From positions 1 to 8,253 of the forward strand of contig JAFACJ010000036.1 of assembly GCA_023425615.1 (NCBI GenBank): 8,253 nucleotides of DNA. Reading direction: 5' to 3'. Origin of the DNA: Actinomycetes bacterium. Its GTDB lineage: Bacteria; Actinomycetota; Actinomycetes; Streptosporangiales; Streptosporangiaceae. The notes under the pieces are model-generated. The model had not been told where the DNA came from. It ran no database searches and saw only the letters and a list, made by a program, of their open reading frames with translations. Below, piece after piece: positions 1 to 6,879 of this stretch; the stretch's first letter is position 1, and each line of letters starts with the position of its first letter. A program made the position numbers and the translations under genes.

Positions 1-61
1 CTGCGGGGACTGCGTACTCACCCGTCCGAACGAACCCGAGGAGAAGGAGGAATCGGCATGA
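1..61 (+). CDS. C-terminal end of an upstream gene (partial)
   Basis: Reading from base 2, an open frame gives CGDCVLTRPNEPEEKEESA and stops at TGA 59-61. That stop overlaps the ATG of the next gene (58-60) in the ATGA arrangement typical of translationally coupled actinomycete genes. The tail has a CxxC pair (CGDC) followed by a short charged, acidic end, as seen at the ends of some iron-sulfur or zinc proteins. Too little remains to name the family. The frame is supported only by the overlap and by the G/C-rich third positions in its first half. It could be chance, but the coupling suggests an operon with the following gene. Confidence 0.4.
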   Translation, partial: CGDCVLTRPNEPEEKEESA

Positions 62-633
62 CCACCGCACAACCCGACGAGGTCCAGCCCCCGATCATCG
101 TCACCGAAAGCGGAGGGCGCGAACAGCGCTGGCCCATCCCCGCGGACGAGGAATCGCTTCTGAAGCTGATCCACATCCTGTTCGACGAATACTGGGACGA
201 CATCTGGTTCGGCATCATCATGGAGGGCGCCGCATGGGAGGTCGCGGCACCCAACGCCCCCACACGCATCTCGATGTTCGACGGCTACGCCACGATCGAC
301 TTCGGCCGCTGGCACTTCCACCTGTGCATCGGCGAACACACCGCCAGCGGCCCCGAACTCGGCAGCATCCGCCGCTGCTCACGCGCCGAGCTCTACCGCG
401 GCATCGGTCCCGACGGCACCCCCACCACCTGGGGCCTGCGCCTGTTCAACGGCCGCGACGAACAACTCATGACCGTCATGCTCCCCAACCCCTTCCTCAC
501 CGACACCCAGGCCATTCTCGACCCACCCGACTACGGGCGCCTGGCCGCCTGGGACGCCCTGCGCGCCACCCACCTCGGCCTGCACCCCGACCCCTTCGAC
601 CGCTCGGGCAAGGGCTTCGCCCACACCCGCTGA
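58..633 (+). CDS. Uncharacterised 191-aa protein with a WHFHLCIGEH His/Cys cluster
   Basis: This is a complete soluble protein with no signal peptide or membrane span. The start is ATG 58, preceded by AAGGAGG at 44-50 with a 7-nt spacer, an excellent Shine-Dalgarno. Conserved-looking stretches are PADEESLLKLIHILFDEYWD (about 28-47), ISMFDGYATIDFGRWHFHLC (71-90) and TWGLRLFNG followed by LPNPFL in the C-terminal half. H86, H88, C90 and H94 sit together in WHFHLCIGEH and could bind a metal; that is inference. From memory it resembles a family of short actinobacterial proteins listed as a domain of unknown function (possibly DUF7676), but I cannot confirm this. It overlaps the upstream partial gene by 4 bases, so the two are probably co-transcribed. 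No enzymatic function is claimed. Confidence 0.85.
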   Translation: MTTAQPDEVQPPIIVTESGGREQRWPIPADEESLLKLIHILFDEYWDDIWFGIIMEGAAWEVAAPNAPTRISMFDGYATIDFGRWHFHLCIGEHTASGPELGSIRRCSRAELYRGIGPDGTPTTWGLRLFNGRDEQLMTVMLPNPFLTDTQAILDPPDYGRLAAWDALRATHLGLHPDPFDRSGKGFAHTR

Positions 634-779
634 CAAGGCACCCGTACAGACTCGGACACTGATGACCGAGCCAGCCGATCATCGGTGACAACAACGCTGG
701 GAGAACAGCCCAGGTGACAAATGCCTCGGGGAAAAGTGCCGACTGCCGACAGGTACCAGCCTTTGGTGCCGTCGGGGGC

Positions 780-1780
780 TCATGTGACGGGGAAGGCGCC
801 GACGGCGTTGAGGGCCGGGGCCGAGGCGTTGGCGTCGTCGTACGTCCAGCCGGGTGATCAGGTCGGCACCGGTGATCGGCGGGGGCAGCGGAGCGCGTGA
901 TCGGGCGTTCGCGATGCCGCGGTGCGGGCGATGCCGGTTGTAAGGGTTTCGAATCCAGGAATTCGCGGCGGCAGGTCTGCACCCACCGCTCCGTGATCGC
1001 GTTGATCCGTGGCATCCGGACGCCGGTGAGCACGGTCTTGATGCCTGCGTAGGCCGGGACGGTGTCGAGCAGTTCGGGGCGCTTGCCGTCGCGGTCGCGG
1101 ATCAGCCACCAGTGCCCGGAGCCCGGCGTCTTCCAGGTCCGTGCCCAGGTTCCGGGCGGCTTGCGTCGCCCACGAGGCGGTCGGATGGGCGGTCGTGCCC
1201 AGGGCGGGGATCCGGCGGGTGCGGTGTTCGATCACGACCAGGACGTACATGCGTGCCCTGGTCGGGGTGACGGTCTCCGGGAAGTCGCATGTCGGCAGGA
1301 TGTCGGCCTGGGAGGGCGGGAAGCCGGCCCATGTGCTGTGGGTGCGTTCGGTGCCGGGTCGATGCCGGTGTCCTGGAGGGCCTCCCAGACGGTGGAGACG
1401 GTGGTCTTCGCCCCGAGCACGAGCAGTTCTTTGTGCACGCGGTGGTACCCCCGATGGGGGTTCTCCCGGACCAGTCGCGGCACTAAGGCGCGGATGGGAC
1501 GCATCGTCGGCGGTCGGCCACGTTGTTTCGGCCGGGACCGGGCAGTGTGCCAACGCCGAACGAAGTCGCGTTGCCAGTGCAGCACCGTGTCCGGGCGTAT
1601 CAGCAGCGGCATCCGGTGCAGCGTCTCGGGTGACAGGCGGTGCGGTAGCGCTGCCAGGAACGCCCGGTCGGGCGCGGTGAATCGCACCCTCATCCCGCTC
1701 AGCTGGCGTTCCAGTACCGCGATCCGATGCCGCGGCACCAGGATTTCGGTGTCTGGTCCGCCCCGGATCGCTTCAGCCGA
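780..1780 (-). pseudogene. Decayed DDE (rve-type) integrase/transposase of an insertion sequence
   Basis: Three minus-strand frames together rebuild one IS3-like integrase-core transposase of the kind common in actinomycetes. From about 1753 down to 1350 it reads DTEILVPRHRIAVLERQL, then VRENPHRGYHRVHKELLVLG. A one-base loss near 1350 moves it to the frame giving THSTWAGF, CDFPETVT (first Asp) and YVLVVIEHRTRRI. A second shift near 1109 leads to LIRDRDGK (second Asp) and NAITERWVQTCRREF (catalytic Glu). Around 945-960 roughly 16-20 codons are missing between CRREFLD and YNRHRPHRGIANAR, again with loss of frame. The N-terminal leader is absent, since a stop lies at 1781-1783. All three catalytic residues survive, but no single frame could make the protein. 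I found no convincing terminal inverted repeats, so the element's ends are not defined. Confidence 0.88.
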
Positions 1781-1921
1781 TCATGCACAGCCGCGGCTCT
1801 CGCCGCATTCCGTGGCTTCCGAGCTCACCGACAAAGCCAGGGTGGGGCCGAGCTGGTCGAGGAAGGTGGTCTTGAGGGGGTACGGGGGTAGGAAGAGGGC
1901 GTTGACGTCGGTGGATATGCC

Positions 1922-2671
1922 GTGGGGGCGGCGGTGATGTTGCGCTATCTGAGCCGGGATCGTCTCGCGGTCGCGGCGGCTTTGGTCGTTCCGCCCGTAG
2001 TGGCGTTGGTGCTATTGCCGTTTCGCTCTGGTTTGGTGAACACGAGCGTCGCCCTCGTTCTGGTAGTGGTCGTGGTGGCGGTCGCCGCGATCGGGAACAG
2101 GTTGGCCGGAGCGCTGGCGGCGGTGTCGGCCGCTGTGTGGTTCGACTTCTTCTTCACCCGGCCCTACCAGCGTTTCACGATCGTGGAACCGGTGGACGTG
2201 GAGACCGCCGTGCTGTTGCTCGTGGTGGGTTTGGCGGTCTCGCATCTGGCGGCTCGCGCACGACGGCTGCGCGTGGTCACCATCACCGATGCCGATTACC
2301 TGGCCCGGATCCACGACACAGCGGAACTGGCCCAGTCTCCCGGCGGGTCCGGCATGCTCGTCGAGCATGTCACGGCCGAGCTCACCGAGCTCCTGGGGTT
2401 GCACGGGTGCCGTTTCGAGCCGGGAGTCCTGACGGGTCATCCGCCTCGGCTGGAGCAGGACGGCACCGTGACCTGGGGGCACAGGCATTGGGACGTCGAC
2501 CGGCTGGGCCTGCCGAACGAGGAGGTCGAGTTGCGCACGTTCGGCAACGGGCACTTCTACGGCCGGTTCATGCTCGATCCCGGTCCCGGGGCCAAGCCGC
2601 CTTTGCAGGCGCGGCTGGTCGCCGTCATCCTGGCCGATCAGGTGGGGGCCGCGCTCGATACCGCCAAGTAA
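1922..2671 (+). CDS. Stand-alone DUF4118 (KdpD-type membrane domain) protein with a GAF-like tail
   Basis: This 249-residue protein has four closely packed membrane segments, about residues 15-34, 40-57, 59-77 and 90-108. Between the third and fourth is WFDFFFTRPYQRFTI, the signature of the DUF4118 four-helix bundle found in the middle of the sensor kinase KdpD. A cytoplasmic domain of about 130 residues follows, comparable in size and place to the GAF-like domain after DUF4118 in KdpD. There is no ATP-binding N-terminal domain and no histidine-kinase domain. A role in sensing ionic or turgor state beside the Kdp genes is inferred from architecture and neighbours. The start is uncertain: GTG 1922, GTG 1934 and ATG 1937 are all in frame, none has a strong Shine-Dalgarno, and an in-frame stop lies at 1889. 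The protein most naturally begins MLRYLSRDRL (1937). The gene converges on kdpA with a 105-bp gap in which I see no clear terminator hairpin. Confidence 0.85.
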   Translation: MGAAVMLRYLSRDRLAVAAALVVPPVVALVLLPFRSGLVNTSVALVLVVVVVAVAAIGNRLAGALAAVSAAVWFDFFFTRPYQRFTIVEPVDVETAVLLLVVGLAVSHLAARARRLRVVTITDADYLARIHDTAELAQSPGGSGMLVEHVTAELTELLGLHGCRFEPGVLTGHPPRLEQDGTVTWGHRHWDVDRLGLPNEEVELRTFGNGHFYGRFMLDPGPGAKPPLQARLVAVILADQVGAALDTAK

Positions 2672-2776
2672 GGGTCCTTTCGGGCGATCGAGAGCGTTCG
2701 TGGCCGAGCCTTGCGGAGATCGAGTGCTGTGAAGTCGAAGAATCGGGTGTTCTCCCTGCCGGGTTGGCCGGATGCC

Positions 2777-4432
2777 TCAGTTGCGCAGGCCGTCCGCCAA
2801 GGGGCCCAGGGACAGCGCGGGCAGGAAGCTCAGAAGTGTCAGGATCATCGCGGAGACCGTGGTCAGGATGGCGAAGGCCGCCCCGGAGGCCTGGAGAGTT
2901 CCAGCTGTGACGGCGAGGGGCTTCTGTGCGACGAGCCGTCCGGCCAGGGCCATGACCAGGGCCATCGGAAGGTAGCGGCCGAGCAGCATAGCCGCGGACA
3001 TGGCCAGTTCGTGGAAGGTGGTGGCGCCGTTGAAGCCCGCCATGGTGCTTCCGTTGGAGGCCACGTTGCTGGTGTAGGCGTACAGGAGTTCGGTGAATCC
3101 GTGGGCCCCGGGGTTGCCCATGGACGAGCGGCCCTGATTCAGGGCCGTCACCACACCCGCGAAGATCAGGGTCAGAGTGGGCGCGACCAGCGCGTACAGG
3201 GCGACCAACCGCACTTCCTGTGCGCCGATCCGCTTGCCCAGGTACTGGGGGGTGCGGCCGACCATGAGACCGCCGAGGAACACCGCCACGAGGACGATCA
3301 TGAGCAGCCCGTAGAGGCCGCTGCCCACTCCGCCAGGGGCGATCTCGCCCAGCATCATCGCGGCCAGCAGGACCCCTCCGCCCAGGCTGGAGAAGCTGTC
3401 GTAGGAGGCGTTGGCCGCGCCGTCGGCCGTGCCGGTGGCGGCGACGCCGAACAGCGTGCTCGCGGGGACGCCGAACCTGGTCTCGGTGCCCTCGAACGGC
3501 CCGCCCACAGCGGCGGGCACCGTGCCCGTTCGCATGCTCTGGGCGAGGTTTCCCGCCGCGAGCAGCAGGCCGAAGAGGACCGCCACGACCGCGAACAGCG
3601 TCCAGCTCTGCCTGAGGTCCCCGACCAGCCTCCCGAAGGTGCGCAGGAGGGCGAACGGGATCAGCAGCATGAGGACGATCTCCAGCGCGTTGCTCATCGC
3701 CGAGGGGTTCTCGAACGGGTGGGCGCTGTTGGCGTTGAACATGCCGCCGCCGACGCCCGTCATGAGCTTGACCGGCTCCCAGGAGGCGATCGGGCCGCCC
3801 AACAGCGGCTGGACACCCCCCGTCAGAGTCCCGATCTCCCGCGGCCCGGCCAGGTTCTGCTGGACGCCGAGCACGATGAAGATCAGACCGAACACCACCG
3901 AGAGCGGCAGGATGATCCGCAGGCAGGAGCGCACCAGGTCGACCCAGAAGTTGCCCAGGCCCGCCCCGGAGCGGAGGACCAGCCCGCGGACCAGGGCGAG
4001 GGCGACGCAGATCCCGGCCGCGGCCGACGCGAAGCCCTGGACGCCGAGCCCCAGCATGACGGCAAGGTGCCCGGTGGTGGTCTCGCCGGCGTAGTTCTGC
4101 CAACTGGTGTTGGTGACGAAGCTGACGGCCGTGTTGAAGGCGAGCGGCCACGACATGCCCGGATGGCCGGTGGACCAGGGCAGATGGTCCTGGAGGGTGA
4201 ACAGCGCGAACAGGACGCTGATGCCCACCGCGGAGAAGACCAGCAACGCGATGAGGTAGTGCCGCCAGTCCTGCTCGCGATCTGGGTCGATCCCGCAGAA
4301 CCGGTACAGGGCCCGCTCGACGCCGGTATGGCGGTGGCCGGTGAGAGCCATGGCCATGTAGTCGCCGAGCGGCACATGCACCACTGCCACCAGGCCGAGA
4401 ACGGAGATCGCCTGGATCCAGCCGGAGAACAT
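2777..4432 (-). CDS. kdpA: Potassium-transporting ATPase subunit A (KdpA)
   Basis: KdpA is the multi-span membrane subunit of the KdpFABC complex that binds and selects K+. It descends from K+ channels, with four pseudo-repeats each contributing a filter strand. The 551 residues match the usual length (E. coli 557). Filter regions are visible: FNTAVSFVTNTSWQNY (about 99-114), GGGMFNANSAHPFENP (about 227-243), the segment around SYDSFSSLGGG (about 340) and YTSNVASNGSTMAGF (about 450-465). MMLGEIAPGGVGSGLYG is also typical. The start ATG at 4432 lies 4 bases after the kdpC stop (TGA, 4439-4437) with no Shine-Dalgarno of its own, so translation is probably coupled to kdpC. The frame is intact with no sign of decay. 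The oddity is position: kdpA normally leads the operon and is followed by kdpB and kdpC, whereas here it is second, after kdpC, and nothing follows it. K+ pumping would need a KdpB from elsewhere. Confidence 0.97.
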   Translation of the reverse strand: MFSGWIQAISVLGLVAVVHVPLGDYMAMALTGHRHTGVERALYRFCGIDPDREQDWRHYLIALLVFSAVGISVLFALFTLQDHLPWSTGHPGMSWPLAFNTAVSFVTNTSWQNYAGETTTGHLAVMLGLGVQGFASAAAGICVALALVRGLVLRSGAGLGNFWVDLVRSCLRIILPLSVVFGLIFIVLGVQQNLAGPREIGTLTGGVQPLLGGPIASWEPVKLMTGVGGGMFNANSAHPFENPSAMSNALEIVLMLLIPFALLRTFGRLVGDLRQSWTLFAVVAVLFGLLLAAGNLAQSMRTGTVPAAVGGPFEGTETRFGVPASTLFGVAATGTADGAANASYDSFSSLGGGVLLAAMMLGEIAPGGVGSGLYGLLMIVLVAVFLGGLMVGRTPQYLGKRIGAQEVRLVALYALVAPTLTLIFAGVVTALNQGRSSMGNPGAHGFTELLYAYTSNVASNGSTMAGFNGATTFHELAMSAAMLLGRYLPMALVMALAGRLVAQKPLAVTAGTLQASGAAFAILTTVSAMILTLLSFLPALSLGPLADGLRN

Positions 4433-4436
4433 GGCA

Positions 4437-5291
4437 TCACGCCGCTTTCGTGGACGCGTCGAGGGCGGCGTTCAGGGTCAGCACGTTCACCGTCGGCTCA
4501 CCGAGGAAACCGAGCGCCCGGCCTTGGGTGTGCCGGTCGACGAGCCTGCGGACCTTCTCGACCGGCACGCCGCGCACCCGGGCGACCCGGGGGATCTGGA
4601 GCCGGGCGTACGCCGGGCTGATGTGGGGGTCCCGCCCGCTGCCGCTCGCGGTCACCGCGTCGGCGGGCACCGCGGGGTTCTCCGGCGCGCTCCGGCGGAC
4701 AGGGACGACCATGGCCTTGGCGTGGTCTTCGCCGGGTCTGGCGCATTCGACGTTCACGCCCCGGTAGGCGGGCTGGAACGGACGTGCGGGGCAGACCTGG
4801 TTGAGGCTGACGACACGTGTGATCAGGCCGCTTCGGCCATCACGGTGATAGACGCCCAGGACCGCCCCGACCCCGTCGTCCGTGCAGTAGGGGCGGCCGC
4901 CGTCCACACCCTCCAGGAGCCCGACGTTCTTGCTGCGGGTGCATATCTGGGTGAGCAGGCTCGGCTTGCCGGGAGCGTCCACGATGTTCTCCGGCCCCAG
5001 ATTGCCGGCGCCCGACACGGCGGAGTCGTTGCCGGTGGCCGACGGCCTGCTCTGGAAGTACGCTTCCAGCGGCCTGCCGTCGGCGTCCGTGAACGATTGG
5101 CCTATCGACTCCTGGCCGACCGTTCTCCCGCCGACCTTCACCAGAGCGGCATCTCCGAGACCGGTCACCGCCGCGACGGCGACGAGAGCCAGCGGGTAGC
5201 CGAGACCGATGATCATGGTGAGCACGCCGACCACGCGCAGGCTCACCAGTGTCTGGGCGAGCCAGACGGGAAGACGACTCGTATCGCCCAC
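4437..5291 (-). CDS. kdpC: Potassium-transporting ATPase subunit C (KdpC), long form with a four-cysteine insert
   Basis: KdpC is a one-span membrane protein that sits beside KdpA on the outer face and supports K+ binding and complex stability. The start is GTG 5291, set by AGGAGG (plus-strand 5298-5303) with a 6-nt spacer. The open frame runs further upstream to 5501, but that extension has no KdpC character. The 284 residues contain a membrane helix (about 12-42), [22 protein letters not shown] (63-85, compare the family motif F..P.YF..RPSA), [20 protein letters not shown] (217-236) and [18 protein letters not shown] (257-274). E. coli KdpC has 190 residues; most of the excess is a segment of about residues 97-195 containing Cys117, Cys136, Cys167 and Cys183. 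I believe similar inserts occur in other actinobacterial KdpC proteins. It is the first gene of a kdpC-kdpA pair and diverges from kdpD. Confidence 0.96.
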   Translation of the reverse strand: MGDTSRLPVWLAQTLVSLRVVGVLTMIIGLGYPLALVAVAAVTGLGDAALVKVGGRTVGQESIGQSFTDADGRPLEAYFQSRPSATGNDSAVSGAGNLGPENIVDAPGKPSLLTQICTRSKNVGLLEGVDGGRPYCTDDGVGAVLGVYHRDGRSGLITRVVSLNQVCPARPFQPAYRGVNVECARPGEDHAKAMVVPVRRSAPENPAVPADAVTASGSGRDPHISPAYARLQIPRVARVRGVPVEKVRRLVDRHTQGRALGFLGEPTVNVLTLNAALDASTKAA

Positions 5292-5297
5292 TGCTTT

Positions 5298-5303
5298 CCT
5301 CCT
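5298..5303 (-). promoter_or_regulatory. Ribosome-binding site fixing the kdpC start
   Basis: AGGAGG on the minus strand is followed by AAAGCA and then GTG at 5291. This consensus site at ideal spacing decides for the 284-residue KdpC over the longer upstream reading frame. Confidence 0.9.
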
Positions 5304-5325
5304 GAAGAGAGAAACAGCCGGATCT

Positions 5326-5344
5326 CGCACCGGAAACCGGTGCG
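5326..5344 (-). promoter_or_regulatory. Perfect 8-bp hairpin in the kdpC leader
   Basis: On the minus strand CGCACCGG, a TTT loop and CCGGTGCG form a perfect GC-rich stem between the leader ORF and the kdpC ribosome-binding site. It is followed after a short gap by the pyrimidine-rich stretch CTGTTTCTCTCTTC. It resembles an attenuator or a poor intrinsic terminator, but the T-run is interrupted and displaced. The short inverted repeat GCGG/CCGC at 5342-5351 overlaps one arm, so an alternative fold is possible. The structure is visible; the function is inferred. Confidence 0.5.
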
Positions 5345-5356
5345 GAACCGCTGTGA

Positions 5357-5380
5357 TCAGAGCGGGAACCGGCCGGTCAT
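5357..5380 (-). CDS. Putative 7-codon leader ORF upstream of kdpC
   Basis: ATG at 5380 opens a frame reading MTGRFPL and stopping at TGA (5359-5357). It is preceded by AAGGAGG (plus-strand 5385-5391) with a 4-nt spacer, as strong a Shine-Dalgarno as the one before kdpC. The ORF ends 65 bases before kdpC, with the hairpin in between. Possible readings are a regulatory leader peptide, or the surviving start of a deleted gene (kdpB or kdpF) that once came first in this operon. It has no run of one amino acid that would point to classical amino-acid attenuation. An in-frame ATG at 5398 would extend it by 6 residues, but places the Shine-Dalgarno inside the coding sequence. Confidence 0.4.
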   Translation of the reverse strand: MTGRFPL

Positions 5381-5438
5381 ATCTCCTCCTTCCCCCATCG
5401 CGCGGCCCCGCCGTTCCTCCGCTCCGGCAGCAAAATGA

Positions 5439-5460
5439 TCTTGACGTGATGTTGATGTGA
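5439..5460 (-). promoter_or_regulatory. Tandem 11-bp direct repeats, candidate KdpE/OmpR-type operator
   Basis: On the minus strand TCACATCAACA (5460-5450) is followed directly by TCACGTCAAGA (5449-5439), identical at 9 of 11 positions. This is one of the few A/T-richer spots in the region. Head-to-tail half-sites about one helical turn apart are the usual binding pattern of OmpR/PhoB-family regulators, to which KdpE belongs. Lying between kdpC and kdpD and upstream of the leader ORF, they could control either gene. The repeats are seen; the assignment to KdpE is inference, and no kdpE gene is visible in the window. Confidence 0.45.
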
Positions 5461-5634
5461 AACTCAAGGCTCCAGAAGCGGAGGCCCGCCGAGGTCGACA
5501 TCGGGCGATGAGGGCTTTGGCCGCAGTGGAGGGGACTTTCGTCACTGAAGGTCCGGAATCGAGATGGGGACGGTCTCCTGCGCCAGGGGCAGGTGCACGA
5601 GCCGTGGTGCCGCGCGGTGGACGGGGTGGCCGGT

Positions 5635-6879
5635 ATGGGATCTCAGCGTTCGCTTCCTGCGGGCGGCTCTCGTTGCCCGGAGAGGGGCCGGTTGCGGGTT
5701 TATCTGGGGGTGGCCCCCGGGGTGGGGAAGACGTCCGCGATGTTGGCGGAGGCACGGCGGTTGGCGCAGGCGGGCGAGGATGTGGTGGTGGGGGTCGCCG
5801 AGACGCATGGCCGGGCCGATGTCGAACGGCTGCGGGAGGGGTTGGAGCAGGTCGCGGCGCGGGAGATGGAGTATCGGGGTGCGCGTTTCGACGAGCTCGA
5901 CGTCGATGGATTGCTCGATCGGAGCCCGGCGGCGGCGGTGGTGGACGAACTGGCTCACTCCTGCGTACCCGGCGGCCGTCACGCCAAGAGATGGGAGGAC
6001 GTGGAGGAGTTGCTGGACGCGGGTATCGATGTGATCACCTCGTTGAACGTCCAGCACTTGGAGAGCCTCAGCGACGCGGTGGAGGCGTTGAGCGGGGTTC
6101 CGCAGCGGGAGACCGTGCCGGACGTGGTGGTGGCGGGTGCCGACCGGGTGGAGTTCGTCGACATCGCCCCCGAGCGGCTTCGGGCACGGCTCACGGAAGC
6201 CGGTGTGGTGGCGGAAGGCCGGGAGGAGGCGGCGCTCGGCGGGTTCTTCACCGCCGACAGGCTGGCGGCTCTGCGCGAACTGGCGTTGGGCTGGCTGGAC
6301 GAGCGCGACCTGCTGGACGCCTCCTCCCGTGCCGTGTCGGCACACCCGCGCACCGCCGCGGCTCATCCGGAGAAGGTGGTGGCGGCGTTGACGGGCGCGC
6401 CCGAAGGCGAGCACGTACTGCGTCGTGCCTCGCAGATCGCCGCCGCGACCGGTGCGGAGCTGATCGGCGTGTACGTGCGCTCGCCCAGCGGACTGATCGA
6501 GGGCGAGCCGACGTGGCTGGCGGGTCAGCGCACGCTGCTGAACGAACTGGGCGGACGCTTCGTGGAGCTGGCCGAGATCGACGTGGCGACCGCGGCGGTG
6601 GACTTCGCCAAGGCCGAGGGCGCACGGCAGCTGGAGCTGGGAGCGACGCGGCGCTCGCGCCGCACCGAACTGCTGCGCGGTTCGGTGATCAACAAGGCGA
6701 TCCGTGCCGCCGGCCCGATCGAGACGCATGTGATCCCCGCGCGCCGCCCGCCCCGGCGTGCCGAGCCGTCCCGGATGGGGCGCCACCGCCGCCGCGACGG
6801 GTGCAGCTTCCCGCCACCCGGCGGTGGGCGGCATGGCTGGCGGCGGTGGCGGCCCCGACGGCGATCGCGCTGGCGCTGA
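5635..6879 (+). CDS. kdpD: KdpD N-terminal half: KdpD domain plus universal stress (USP) domain
   Basis: This is the cytoplasmic input part of the K+/turgor sensor Kdp[17 protein letters not shown] (about residues 18-33) contains the Walker A motif. [25 protein letters not shown] and [16 protein letters not shown] form the rest of the KdpD domain, up to about residue 230. A USP domain follows at about 243-367, ending [20 protein letters not shown] and THVIPARR. The c-di-AMP-binding SxS-type motif described in Staphylococcus KdpD is not apparent. Family similarity stops near residue 380; the last 30 or so residues are Arg-rich and out of frame relative to the membrane part, which continues in the -1 frame. 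The start is ambiguous: ATG 5635 follows a G-rich GGGGTGG, and GTG 5593 would add 14 residues. The frame could represent a stable soluble KdpD fragment or a frameshifted kdpD. Confidence 0.85.
   Translation: MGSQRSLPAGGSRCPERGRLRVYLGVAPGVGKTSAMLAEARRLAQAGEDVVVGVAETHGRADVERLREGLEQVAAREMEYRGARFDELDVDGLLDRSPAAAVVDELAHSCVPGGRHAKRWEDVEELLDAGIDVITSLNVQHLESLSDAVEALSGVPQRETVPDVVVAGADRVEFVDIAPERLRARLTEAGVVAEGREEAALGGFFTADRLAALRELALGWLDERDLLDASSRAVSAHPRTAAAHPEKVVAALTGAPEGEHVLRRASQIAAATGAELIGVYVRSPSGLIEGEPTWLAGQRTLLNELGGRFVELAEIDVATAAVDFAKAEGARQLELGATRRSRRTELLRGSVINKAIRAAGPIETHVIPARRPPRRAEPSRMGRHRRRDGCSFPPPGGGRHGWRRWRPRRRSRWR

Larger units (their letters stand above)
5292..5634. promoter_or_regulatory. 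Divergent intergenic region between kdpC and kdpD
   Basis: About 340 bases separate the divergent kdpC and kdpD starts, so promoters for both should lie here. The kdpC-proximal half holds the ribosome-binding site, a perfect hairpin, a 7-codon leader ORF and a pair of direct repeats, listed separately. A weak -10-like GATCAT can be read on the minus strand next to the repeats, without a good -35, as would suit an activated promoter. The kdpD-proximal half (5461-5634) shows nothing I can name; open frames there are Arg/Pro-rich and look like shadows. Confidence 0.5.

Noticed and set aside
672..1784. 11-bp direct repeat CAGCCGATCAT at 672-682 and 1774-1784 flanking the transposase remnant
   Set aside because: Longer than expected for target duplications of IS3-like elements, and an 11-mer repeated by chance is expected in a window this size; no inverted repeats adjoin it.
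2711..4621. Long open frame on the plus strand opposite kdpA and kdpC
   Set aside because: Its product is Gln/Arg/Gly/His-rich low-complexity sequence with no domain; it is the usual antisense shadow of a high-GC gene. The minus-strand kdpA is unmistakable.
5292..5501. N-terminal extension of KdpC to 5501
   Set aside because: The extension has no KdpC similarity, crosses the repeat operator and hairpin, and a consensus Shine-Dalgarno sets the start at GTG 5291.
5457..5634. Plus-strand frame starting GTG 5457 ahead of kdpD
   Set aside because: It starts on the direct repeats, has no Shine-Dalgarno, and gives an Ala/Arg/Gly-rich product with no recognisable features before merging into a shadow of kdpD.
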